The position numbers were made by a program, and so were the translations under genes. The notes beneath the pieces were generated by a model. It saw only the letters and a program-made list of their open reading frames with translations, was not told the origin of the DNA and did no database searches. From positions 1 to 56,125 of the forward strand of contig CALWTQ010000016.1 in NCBI GenBank assembly GCA_944384505.1: DNA of 56,125 bases, read 5' to 3'. Source of the DNA: an uncultured Mediterraneibacter sp. (GTDB lineage: Bacteria > Bacillota > Clostridia > Lachnospirales > Lachnospiraceae). How positions within the stretch are numbered: the stretch's first letter is position 1; each line of letters opens with the position of its first letter. Below, in pieces: positions 35,168 through 43,461 of this stretch.

Positions 35168-37332
35168 TAGATGTTCTTGAAAATGAAAAGACGTTCCATC
35201 TTAAGACAGAACATACATCCTTTATACTTCACATTATTGAAAGCGGGCATCCCGTATGCCTGTACTGGGGCAGAAAGGTATCGGGAAACGGATTCTCTTA
35301 CATTGTGAAAGAACTGAAAAAGGCAAGCTATCTGGCGTGGACAGACGGCAGGAAAGATCTCAGGCTGGAACAGTATCCGCTGCTTTACCCCGTATATGGA
35401 TATCCTGATCTGAGAAATCCCGCTGTACATATCAGGTATGAGAATGGATCGAGAATCACGGACCTGCGGTATAAGGGATATCGGATCAGTAAAGGAAAAC
35501 AGAAGATCCCCGGCCTTCCAGCCGTGACAGATCCGGAGGCGGATGTGCTGGAACTGATCCTTGAGGATAACGTCCGGCATATCGAATGCACACTGGTGTT
35601 TGGCGTGTTCGGTGAATATGATGCCTTCACACAAAGTGTGATACTGCATAACAACGGAAGAAATGCCCTGACAATCGAAAAGATCATGTCTTCTTGTTTC
35701 AGTTTCCTTGAGGATGATCTTGAGTGTGTGACACTCACAGGAGCGTGGGCGAGAGAATGCCATTTGAGCCGTGAAAGGCTGCGCCAGGGGACGTTCCGGA
35801 TTGACAGCAGGCGCGGTGCCGGTGGGCATGGTCAGAATCCTTTTCTGGGACTGGCCAGACCTGATTGCAGCCAGAACAATGGGGGAATTTATGGGATGAA
35901 TCTTGTCTACAGTGGAAGCTTTGAAGCTTCGGCGGAGGTAGATATGCATCAGAATACCCGGGTGATGATGGGAATACAGTCCTTTGATTTTGCATGGCAG
36001 CTCAGTCCGGGGGAAAGTTTTTATACGCCGGAGGCGGTTCTTGTGTATTCGGACAGCGGGATGAACGGGATGTCGCACATCTTTCACCGCCTGTACAGAG
36101 AGCGCCTGATGAAGAACGGGTGGGGCAGCCGTCCACGCCCGGTAGTGATCAATAACTGGGAAGCTACATATTTTGATTTTGACCGTGATAAGCTGCTCGC
36201 TCTGGCGAAAGAGGCGGCAGAAATCGGCGTGGAAATGTTTGTCCTGGATGACGGATGGTTTGGATGCAGAAACAGCGAGAACGAATCACTTGGAGACTGG
36301 ACGGAGAATTACGAAAAACTGGGAGGCACGCTCTCGGGTCTCGCCGATGAACTCGAGCGGCTGGGACTGAAGTTCGGGATCTGGATGGAGCCGGAGATGG
36401 TGTCTCCGGACAGTGATCTGTTCCGGGAACATCCGGACTGGATTATTGCATCGCCGGAATATACCCCGCAGCTTGCCCGGAACCAGTATGTACTGGATCT
36501 GTCGAAGAAATGTGTGAGAGACTATATTGTGAAGGCGGTCTCGGATATTCTTAAGAACGGAAAAATATCCTATATCAAATGGGATATGAACCGGAATATT
36601 ACAGATGCGTTTTCACAAGGGGGCGCAGCAGAACATCAGCAGGAACTGCATCACAGATATATTCTCGGCCTGTATGATATTCTTGAGCAGTTGACCGGTC
36701 AGTTCCCAGATGTACTCTTTGAAGGGTGCGCCGGCGGAGGCGGGCGATATGATCCGGGAATGCTGTACTATATGCCCCAGATCTGGGCGAGTGACGACAC
36801 AGATGCGATAGAAAGGCTTGCGATCCAGCAGGGAACGTCCCTTATCTATCCTGCCGTTTCCATGTCCTGCCATGTGTCTGCCGTGCCGAATCATCAGGTC
36901 GGGCGGACTACATCGCTGAAGACCAGAGGAATCACAGCCATGCAGGGAATGCTCGGATATGAGCTGGATTTGACAAAATGTACCGATGAAGAGAAACAAG
37001 CGCTGGCAGAGCAGATCGCAGAGTATAAATCTCTGAGGGATCTGATCGGTCAGGGCAGAATGTACCGGCTGGAGACGACAGGCTATGCATATGCATGGAT
37101 GTTTGTCTCAGAAGATAAAAGGGAAGCATATATCAGTTACGTTCAGGTGCTGACACAGCCCAATACGGTGCCCAAAAGACTGAGACTTGTCGGACTCGAG
37201 GAAGAAGGGCTGTACTGCTTGGCAGGAACAGATCAGATCCGTACCGGGAGCCAGTGGGTGCACTGCGGAGTGGGTCTGCCGGGGGGAGCGGCGGATTTCT
37301 GCGGCCGGACGTGGCGCCTATATATAAAGTGA
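35164..37332 (+). CDS. GH36 alpha-galactosidase (second copy)
   Basis: This 722-residue enzyme is a standard bacterial GH36 alpha-galactosidase in size and motifs: INNWEATYFDFDRDKLLALA, MFVLDDGWFGCRN, GLKFGIWMEPEMVSPDSDLF, ISYIKWDMNRNITD with nucleophile Asp474, FEGCAGGGGRYDPGMLYY and WASDDTDAIERL with the acid/base Asp at about 545. It releases terminal alpha-galactose from oligosaccharides. It lacks a signal peptide. It ends the glycosidase series; a terminator follows after about 110 bp. Confidence 0.93.
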   Translation: MIDVLENEKTFHLKTEHTSFILHIIESGHPVCLYWGRKVSGNGFSYIVKELKKASYLAWTDGRKDLRLEQYPLLYPVYGYPDLRNPAVHIRYENGSRITDLRYKGYRISKGKQKIPGLPAVTDPEADVLELILEDNVRHIECTLVFGVFGEYDAFTQSVILHNNGRNALTIEKIMSSCFSFLEDDLECVTLTGAWARECHLSRERLRQGTFRIDSRRGAGGHGQNPFLGLARPDCSQNNGGIYGMNLVYSGSFEASAEVDMHQNTRVMMGIQSFDFAWQLSPGESFYTPEAVLVYSDSGMNGMSHIFHRLYRERLMKNGWGSRPRPVVINNWEATYFDFDRDKLLALAKEAAEIGVEMFVLDDGWFGCRNSENESLGDWTENYEKLGGTLSGLADELERLGLKFGIWMEPEMVSPDSDLFREHPDWIIASPEYTPQLARNQYVLDLSKKCVRDYIVKAVSDILKNGKISYIKWDMNRNITDAFSQGGAAEHQQELHHRYILGLYDILEQLTGQFPDVLFEGCAGGGGRYDPGMLYYMPQIWASDDTDAIERLAIQQGTSLIYPAVSMSCHVSAVPNHQVGRTTSLKTRGITAMQGMLGYELDLTKCTDEEKQALAEQIAEYKSLRDLIGQGRMYRLETTGYAYAWMFVSEDKREAYISYVQVLTQPNTVPKRLRLVGLEEEGLYCLAGTDQIRTGSQWVHCGVGLPGGAADFCGRTWRLYIK

Positions 37333-37442
37333 TTGTTTTCAGTAAAAAACGTACTTTCGGAGAGGGAGGAGGTTCATGATCCTGCTGCTGGGATCACTGT
37401 TTTTACCTTGCCTAATTTAATGCCGAATTTTTCAAAAATTTA

Positions 37443-37477
37443 AAATCCTTGGAAGAAAATATCTTCCAGGGATTTTT
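37443..37477 (+). terminator. Terminator closing the glycosidase operon
   Basis: AAATCCTTGGAAGA and TCTTCCAGGGATTT form a 14-bp stem (one T-G pair) with an AAATA loop and end in TTTTT. It separates the carbohydrate locus from the peptide cluster. The bases 37333-37442 hold nothing else that I can identify. Confidence 0.8.
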
Positions 37478-37530
37478 GTGTGATTTAGAGGCTGATTTTA
37501 GGGAAATTATCAGATAACCGATTGCCAGGC

Positions 37531-37560
37531 TTGACAATGCAGATTTGTAGAAAATATACA
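37531..37560 (+). promoter_or_regulatory. Upstream promoter of the peptide-export operon
   Basis: TTGACA (37531-37536), an 18-bp spacer and TATACA (37555-37560) make a good sigma-A promoter. It would give a leader of about 180 nt. Confidence 0.6.
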
Positions 37561-37599
37561 AAAAAAACATTATGAAATTATAAAAAATGCTGGTGAACC

Positions 37600-37744
37600 T
37601 TGTGGAAAGAGGATTTTATGATATAATTCTAAGTATGATTAAAAGAGATACAGATCGGTGACAATTCGTACATTAGGTCGTGAGTAATGCTTCGCCTTTT
37701 ATAGACGCGGGCCGGAGTGCCCGAAATATCGAAGGAGTCATAGT
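37600..37744 (+). promoter_or_regulatory. Second promoter and structured leader of the peptide-export operon
   Basis: TTGTGG (37600-37605), 16 bp and TATAAT (37622-37627) form a second possible promoter. The following leader of about 110 nt includes CGGGC-CGGAGT-GCCCG and ends with GAAGGAG before ATG 37745. I cannot match it to a known riboswitch class. Confidence 0.5.
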
Positions 37745-38218
37745 ATGCAGAATGGAATTTACAGAAAAAAAAGTATTGACAGGGTAAAATCGCCAGAACA
37801 ATTAAATGACTATATCCGTGTCCCAAATCCGGGGGTGTGGCTGATATTGGCTGCCATAATCATTCTCCTTGCCGGCATATGTGTCTGGGGCGTTTTCGGA
37901 AAACTTGATACTAAGGTTTCAACGGTAGGCACATGTACTAACGGTACTATGACCTGTTATGTGAGCAGTGATGATATCCGGCAAATTACAGACGATATGA
38001 AGGTTACTGTGGAAAACAGGGATTATGAGATCCTTTCCATCGGTAATACAGCGATAAAAGCAGGCGACGGATTGAATGAGTATCTTCGTTATCTCGGTGG
38101 GTTCAGTGAAGATGAATGGTTATATGAAATTACAGTAAAAACAGACTTGCCAGATGGTGATTATGAGGCAGAAATAGTTGTGGAAAGCATATCTCCTATG
38201 TCTTTTATCCTGAATTGA
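37745..38218 (+). CDS. Short HlyD-like adaptor of NHLP-type peptide export
   Basis: This 157-residue protein has a cytosolic N-terminus with YRKKSIDRVKSPEQLNDYIR, a transmembrane segment (WLILAAIIILLAGICVWGVF, about 33-52) and a small extracellular beta domain. The KSPEQLNDYIRVPNPGVW start is that of the HlyD-family secretion protein of NHLM/NHLP bacteriocin clusters, but the long coiled coil and most of the lipoyl part are missing; full HlyD proteins are 2-3 times as long. It heads the export operon, 13 bp before the peptidase-ABC gene. Confidence 0.8.
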   Translation: MQNGIYRKKSIDRVKSPEQLNDYIRVPNPGVWLILAAIIILLAGICVWGVFGKLDTKVSTVGTCTNGTMTCYVSSDDIRQITDDMKVTVENRDYEILSIGNTAIKAGDGLNEYLRYLGGFSEDEWLYEITVKTDLPDGDYEAEIVVESISPMSFILN

Positions 38219-38231
38219 GAGAGGCTTATCT

Positions 38232-40439
38232 ATGAATAAAGAAAATAATCACAAAAACCAGAAGAAGATTAAAAAGCCAATCACAAAAGGGGTCGCAAAA
38301 GTTCCTGTCGTTATGCAGCTTGAAGCATTAGAATGCGGTGCCGCCTCTCTTGCTATGATTTTGGCTTATTATGAAAAGTGGATTCCGCTGGAACAGGTCC
38401 GGTCTGACTGTGGAGTGTCCAGAGATGGATCTAAAGCCAAAAATATTTTAGTTGCGGCACGCAGTTATGGATTAAATGCTAAGGGGTATCGTTACGAGCC
38501 GGAGGCGCTTCGAAAGGAAGGAAAATTCCCGTGCATTGTTCATTGGAATTTTAATCATTTTGTTGTACTCAACGGATTTAAAGGCAATAAGGCTTATCTC
38601 AATGATCCTGCAAAAGGTACATATTCTGTGACAATGGAGACTTTTGATGAATCATTTACCGGTATTTGCCTGATGTTTGAACCGGATGATTCTTTTGTCC
38701 CTTCCGGTAAGCAGAAGTCTATACTTGAATTTGCAAAGTCAAGAATGGTGGGCACAGGCGCAGCTGTTGCCTTTGTTGTCTTGACGAGTATCATCTCGTC
38801 TTTAATGGGTGTGATCAACCCGGCGTTTTCGCGCGTCTTTTTGGACAGACTTTTAACCGGCGTCAATCCCGAATGGTTTATGCCGTTCATTATCGGTTTG
38901 GCAGGATTTAATGTGATTCAGCTTATTGTTGCCTGGATAAGTGCTGTATATAACCTGAGGATTAACGGAAAAATGGATGTTGTCGGAACTACATCGTTTA
39001 TGTGGAAGGTTCTCAGAATGCCGATGGAGTTTTTTTCACAGCGTATGGCGGGCGATATTCAACAAAGGCAGACATCAAATGCGCAGATTGCCTCGGATCT
39101 CGTAAACACCTTCGCGCCTCTTGCTCTGCAGTCGGTTATGATGGTGTTTTATCTTGTTGTTATGATCCGTTACAGCCCGATCTTAACGCTTGTCGGCGTT
39201 TTATCAATTGTTGCCGATATGATTTTCTCAGGAATCATATCCAAAAAGCGAGTCAACGTTTCCCGTGTTCAAATGCGTGATGCCGGTAAGCTCGCAGGCG
39301 CTACGGTTGCTGGTATTGAAATGATCGAAACGATCAAGGCAAGCGGCGCTGAGAACGGATTCTTTGAGAGATGGGCAGGCTATCAGGCGAGCGTAAATAC
39401 ACAGCAGGTGAAATTTGAAAAATTAAATCAGTATCTTGGAATGCTTTCGGCCTTCGTATCTTCGCTGATGGATACAGCCGTTTTGGTGCTCGGTGTATTT
39501 CTTGTTATTCAAGGTGAGTTTACGGTTGGTATGATCATGGCATTTCAAGGATTTTTAACCTCTTTTACTGCGCCTGCGGCAATGCTCATAAATGCGGGAC
39601 AAACGTTTCAAGAGTTACGCACCACAATGGAGCGTGTGGAAGACGTTATGGAATATCCTACCGATGTAAACTATGAAAGTGAAAGCTTTTCAGTGGACGA
39701 GGATAAGGATTATGATAAATTATCCGGTAATATTGAAATAAAAAATATCACTTTTGGATATGCAAGACTTGGTGAACCTGTGATTACTGATTTTAATATG
39801 TCGATCAAAACAGGTCAGCGCGTTGCCTTTGTCGGCGGCTCCGGCTGTGGTAAATCCACTCTTGCTAAATTGATTTCCGGATTGTACAAGCCCTGGAGCG
39901 GCGAAATATTATTTGACGGGAAGCCGATGTCTGAGATCGATCGGGAAGTGTTTACCGGTTCTCTTGCGGTTGTCGACCAGGATATCATTCTTTTTGAGGA
40001 TACTATTGCCAACAACATAAAAATGTGGGATTCTTCCATTGAAGATTTTGAAATGATCATGGCTGCACGTGACGCTCAGCTCCATAATGACATTATGCAG
40101 CGGGAAGGCGGCTATCAGTATAAGATTACCGAAGGTGGCAAGGATTTCTCCGGCGGTCAGCGTCAACGAATGGAAATTGCCCGTGTTCTTGCCCAGGATC
40201 CTACGATAATCATTCTTGATGAAGCGACAAGCGCGCTGGATGCAAAAACAGAATATGACGTCGTTAAGTCAATTAAGGACAGAGGCATTACCTGTATTGT
40301 GATTGCCCACCGTCTTTCTACGATCCGCGACTGTGATGAGATTGTTGTGCTTGACTACGGTAAGGTTATTGAAAGAGGAACACACGAGGAACTGATGGCT
40401 CTCGGCGGTAAATACACGGAGCTTATAGCAAATGAGTGA
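38232..40439 (+). CDS. NHLP-type export ABC transporter with C39 peptidase domain
   Basis: This 735-residue protein cleaves double-glycine leaders and exports the core peptides. Residues about 25-150 are a C39 Cys protease with Cys35 in MQLEALECGAASLAMIL, the His in FPCIVHWNFNHFVVLNG, and NDPAKG. Six transmembrane helices follow (about 165-465), then the ATPase with GGSGCGKSTLAKLISGL, FSGGQRQRMEIARVLAQDP and IIILDEATSALD. The family corresponds to the peptidase/permease/ATPase of NHLM microcin clusters. GG-leader precursors lie three genes downstream and beyond. Confidence 0.93.
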   Translation: MNKENNHKNQKKIKKPITKGVAKVPVVMQLEALECGAASLAMILAYYEKWIPLEQVRSDCGVSRDGSKAKNILVAARSYGLNAKGYRYEPEALRKEGKFPCIVHWNFNHFVVLNGFKGNKAYLNDPAKGTYSVTMETFDESFTGICLMFEPDDSFVPSGKQKSILEFAKSRMVGTGAAVAFVVLTSIISSLMGVINPAFSRVFLDRLLTGVNPEWFMPFIIGLAGFNVIQLIVAWISAVYNLRINGKMDVVGTTSFMWKVLRMPMEFFSQRMAGDIQQRQTSNAQIASDLVNTFAPLALQSVMMVFYLVVMIRYSPILTLVGVLSIVADMIFSGIISKKRVNVSRVQMRDAGKLAGATVAGIEMIETIKASGAENGFFERWAGYQASVNTQQVKFEKLNQYLGMLSAFVSSLMDTAVLVLGVFLVIQGEFTVGMIMAFQGFLTSFTAPAAMLINAGQTFQELRTTMERVEDVMEYPTDVNYESESFSVDEDKDYDKLSGNIEIKNITFGYARLGEPVITDFNMSIKTGQRVAFVGGSGCGKSTLAKLISGLYKPWSGEILFDGKPMSEIDREVFTGSLAVVDQDIILFEDTIANNIKMWDSSIEDFEMIMAARDAQLHNDIMQREGGYQYKITEGGKDFSGGQRQRMEIARVLAQDPTIIILDEATSALDAKTEYDVVKSIKDRGITCIVIAHRLSTIRDCDEIVVLDYGKVIERGTHEELMALGGKYTELIANE

Positions 40440-40452
40440 GGAGGGATAAAAA

Positions 40453-42642
40453 GTGGGCTGGTTTAGCGAACAGATCAAACAAAGAAAAAATGCCGATAAC
40501 GATGCTTTCTTTGAATCCTTCGACAATATTGCTGATGCTGTAACGGGCAGGAGAATTGCATCCGCAATGAATGATAGCAGGGCGATCACCCAAAACGCCA
40601 TTGATATTATATTAAAATATTACCATGTGAAAAAACGCGAAATACCGGACGGTATAAACGACATAAACGAGCAGCTCGAATATCTTCTCCGCCCATGCGG
40701 CATTATGCGCCGTACTGTAAAGCTTGAAGCCGGCTGGTACAAGGATGCTGTCGGCGCCATGTTAGGAACCTTCAAGGATGATGGACATGTTGCTGCGCTG
40801 ATTCCGTCAGGTATAACAGGATATAGCTACTACGATGCAGAAAAAGAAAAATTCATAAAAATAAACCGGAAAAATCAAGAGCTTTTTGACAAGGAAGCAT
40901 TTGCTTTTTATAAGCCGTTTCCTCTCAAAAAGCTCACGCTCGCATCCCTGATGAAATATACCCTCAGCACAATGTCTGCCGCCGATGTTGTTTGGGTGAT
41001 GCTTTCAACATTGGCAGTAACTCTTGTGGGAATGCTTAGTCCTGAGATTACAAATATTTTGTTCTCAACCGTGATCGAAAGTGAGAGCATTCGTTTGCTT
41101 TTGGCTATTGCAGTATTCTCTGTGTGTGTATCGGCCAGCTCAATGCTTTTTTCTACGGTCAAGTCGTTGATCAGCGCGAGGCTGAATATCAAAATGAGTA
41201 TTAATATTCAGGCTGCGACCATGATGCGTGTGATGTCCCTTCCTGCAAGTTTTTTTAAGGACTACAGTGCCGGTGATCTTTATTCCCGTGTTGAAGGAAT
41301 TAACTCACTTTGCACAATGCTTGTGCCTGCAATTTTTTCAACGGGACTTACTTCCATTTTTTCGTTTGTTTATATTGCGCAAATTTTAAATTATGCTCCG
41401 GCTTTGGTGCTTCCCGCTGTTTTCTTTACTTTGCTGACGATCGCGTTTACACTTCTTACTGCCTTTGTTCAAATGAAGATTGCGAGAAAGCGTATGAAAT
41501 TTGCCGGTGAAGAAAGCGGTATGACATATGCCCTGATTACCGGTGTTCAAAAGATTAAGCTTTCCGGTGCGGAAAAAAGGGCTTTTGCCCGGTGGGGGAA
41601 TTTGTATGCCAAGACGGTTCAACTTACATACAATCCGCCGGTGTTCCTGAAGATCAACAGTGCTATATCTTTGGCAATATCTCTTACAGGCACTCTTGTT
41701 ATGTATTATGCAGCAGTAAAGAGCGGTGTTTCAGTGGCGGACTATTATTCCTTTAATACGGCTTACGGTATGGTTTCCGGTGCGTTTACAGCTCTTTCGG
41801 CAATTGCGCTTACGGTATCTAACATTAAACCGATTTTGGAACGTATCAAACCAATTTTGAATACTGTTCCGGAAGTTTCTGAGGGAAAGCGGATGGTTAC
41901 TCGTCTGACAGGCGCCATCGAAATAAACAATGTGTCGTTCCGCTATAAAGAAAATATGCCGAAGGTGCTGGATGACTTGTCGCTTAAGATCCGTCCCGGC
42001 CAGTATGTTGCCATAGTGGGGAAAACCGGATGCGGAAAATCTACACTGATGAGATTGCTTTTGGGGTTGGAAACTCCGGAAAAAGGAGCTATTTACTATG
42101 ACGGCCAGGATCTTACAGCTTTAGAACCGAAATCTCTCCGCCGCAAGATCGGAACGGTTATGCAAAACGGAAAACTGTTCCAGGGAGATATTTTTTCTAA
42201 TATTACTATTTGTGCCCCCTGGCTTACATTGGATGATGCCTGGGAAGCCGCTGAAATGGCGGGGGTTGCGGAGGACATCCGGAGATTGCCTATGGGAATG
42301 CACACCATTATTTCCGAGGGATCCGGCGGTGTTTCCGGTGGACAGAGGCAGCGTCTTATGATTGCCCGAGCCATTGCGCCTAAGCCGAAAATCCTGATGT
42401 TCGATGAAGCTACAAGTGCTCTTGATAATTTAACGCAGAAAAAAGTATCAGAGTCCCTTGATTCACTCAAATGTACCCGTGTCGTTATTGCTCACAGATT
42501 GTCTACGATTAAACACTGTGACAGAATTCTCGTCCTTGAAAAGGGAAAAATCGTGGAAGACGGTACATATAACGAGCTGATCGAAAAGAAGGGGGCCTTT
42601 GCAGAGCTTATCGAAAGACAGCGCCTGGATAATAATGAATAA
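40453..42642 (+). CDS. NHLP-type export ABC transporter, second permease/ATPase
   Basis: This 729-residue protein starts at GTG 40453 after GGAGGG. It has an N-terminal cytosolic domain of about 170 residues without a peptidase Cys, a transmembrane domain (about 180-460) and an ATPase with GKTGCGKSTLMRLLLGL, SGGQRQRLMIARAIA and MFDEATSALDNLTQ. It is the partner of the C39 transporter in NHLM/NHLP clusters, where the two ABC proteins and HlyD occur together. The likely role is heterodimeric export. Confidence 0.92.
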   Translation: MGWFSEQIKQRKNADNDAFFESFDNIADAVTGRRIASAMNDSRAITQNAIDIILKYYHVKKREIPDGINDINEQLEYLLRPCGIMRRTVKLEAGWYKDAVGAMLGTFKDDGHVAALIPSGITGYSYYDAEKEKFIKINRKNQELFDKEAFAFYKPFPLKKLTLASLMKYTLSTMSAADVVWVMLSTLAVTLVGMLSPEITNILFSTVIESESIRLLLAIAVFSVCVSASSMLFSTVKSLISARLNIKMSINIQAATMMRVMSLPASFFKDYSAGDLYSRVEGINSLCTMLVPAIFSTGLTSIFSFVYIAQILNYAPALVLPAVFFTLLTIAFTLLTAFVQMKIARKRMKFAGEESGMTYALITGVQKIKLSGAEKRAFARWGNLYAKTVQLTYNPPVFLKINSAISLAISLTGTLVMYYAAVKSGVSVADYYSFNTAYGMVSGAFTALSAIALTVSNIKPILERIKPILNTVPEVSEGKRMVTRLTGAIEINNVSFRYKENMPKVLDDLSLKIRPGQYVAIVGKTGCGKSTLMRLLLGLETPEKGAIYYDGQDLTALEPKSLRRKIGTVMQNGKLFQGDIFSNITICAPWLTLDDAWEAAEMAGVAEDIRRLPMGMHTIISEGSGGVSGGQRQRLMIARAIAPKPKILMFDEATSALDNLTQKKVSESLDSLKCTRVVIAHRLSTIKHCDRILVLEKGKIVEDGTYNELIEKKGAFAELIERQRLDNNE

Positions 42643-42671
42643 ATTTTTAAAAATTATTATACCATTGAAGA

Positions 42672-42688
42672 ATTTTATCGTATAAAAT
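42672..42688. promoter_or_regulatory. AT palindrome upstream of the precursor genes
   Basis: ATTTTAT-CGT-ATAAAAT is a perfect 7-bp inverted repeat in the 79-bp gap before the first precursor. It may be an operator or a weak hairpin. No T-run follows, so transcription can probably read through into the precursor genes. Confidence 0.4.
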
Positions 42689-42721
42689 AGAAAGCAGCAT
42701 AAAAAATGAAAGGAGTCTATT

Positions 42722-43066
42722 ATGGAAAAAGGAATGATCATTACAGATGAAATGTACAAAAAGGCAAAAGAATGCAAGTCTGTCGAGGAGATTATGGCGC
42801 TTGCAAGGGAAAATGGCGTTGAACTCAGCGAGGAACAGGCAAAGGGATTTTGGGAAAAGCTGAATCCTGCGAATGGTGAGATCTCTGATGATGAGCTTGA
42901 CAATATCTCAGGCGGCGGATGCGGCGGGGGAGAAGAGGTAAAGTATTGCCCCAGATGCGGTTCACAAATGGTAGGATATGTGTATATGGTCAGCAAAACT
43001 CAGGCAAAAAGGGGCTGGGCGTGCAGAAACTGTGAACCGAACAATCCGTACATTCAGCCATATTGA
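42722..43066 (+). CDS. RiPP precursor 1: Nif11-like leader plus CxxC-CxxC core
   Basis: This 114-residue precursor-type peptide has a leader (about 1-65) containing YKKAKECKSVEEIMALAREN and ending ISDDELDNISGGGC, a Nif11-like plan with a double-glycine site at about 64-65. The core (about 66-114) is rich in Gly and aromatic residues, with C76-x2-C79 (YCPRCGS) and C101-x2-C104 (ACRNC). This is the spacing of a small zinc ribbon. The gene follows AAAGGAG and lies between the exporter and radical SAM genes. Whether the four Cys bind metal, form disulfides or are modified is not known. Confidence 0.85.
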   Translation: MEKGMIITDEMYKKAKECKSVEEIMALARENGVELSEEQAKGFWEKLNPANGEISDDELDNISGGGCGGGEEVKYCPRCGSQMVGYVYMVSKTQAKRGWACRNCEPNNPYIQPY

Positions 43067-43084
43067 GGGTGAAAGGAAGTTATT

Positions 43085-43423
43085 ATGGAAAATAAAAGAT
43101 ATGTTTTAACTGAAGAATTATATACAAAGGCAAAAGAATGCAAGTCTGCCGGGGAAATTATGGCGCTTGCCAGGGAAAATGACATTGAGCTTGGCGAAGA
43201 ACAGGCAAAGGAAGTTTTTGCAAAGCTGAATCCCGTAAACGGTGAAGTTGCAGATAATGAGCTTGACAATGTCGCCGGCGGCGGATGCGACTTATTCGAT
43301 GGAGGTGTTTGCGAAGTCTGCGGCAGTGATAAGGTAACAACAAAGTGGATGCAAGATGAAAACGGACGTGTCAGGCAGGGTGTGGTGTGCGCTGCCTGCG
43401 GAACATTCTGGCGCTGGGCCTAA
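43085..43423 (+). CDS. RiPP precursor 2: paralogue of precursor 1
   Basis: This 112-residue peptide is a close paralogue of the preceding one in its leader: YTKAKECKSAGEIMALAREN, EEQAK, KLNPVNGE and DNELDNVAGGGC (double glycine about 65-66). The core diverges strongly but keeps C76-x2-C79 (VCEVCGS) and C102-x2-C105 (VCAACGT). Conserved leader with variable core is typical of RiPP precursors that share a processing system. It is followed after 38 bp by the radical SAM gene. Confidence 0.85.
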   Translation: MENKRYVLTEELYTKAKECKSAGEIMALARENDIELGEEQAKEVFAKLNPVNGEVADNELDNVAGGGCDLFDGGVCEVCGSDKVTTKWMQDENGRVRQGVVCAACGTFWRWA

Positions 43424-43461
43424 TAAAAATCCTCCCTGCAGGATCCAAAGGAGAGAAAGAA

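Noticed and set aside
35071-36087. 338-codon minus-strand ORF opposite the second GH36 gene
   Set aside because: Shadow of a conserved glycosidase frame; no start signal or motif.
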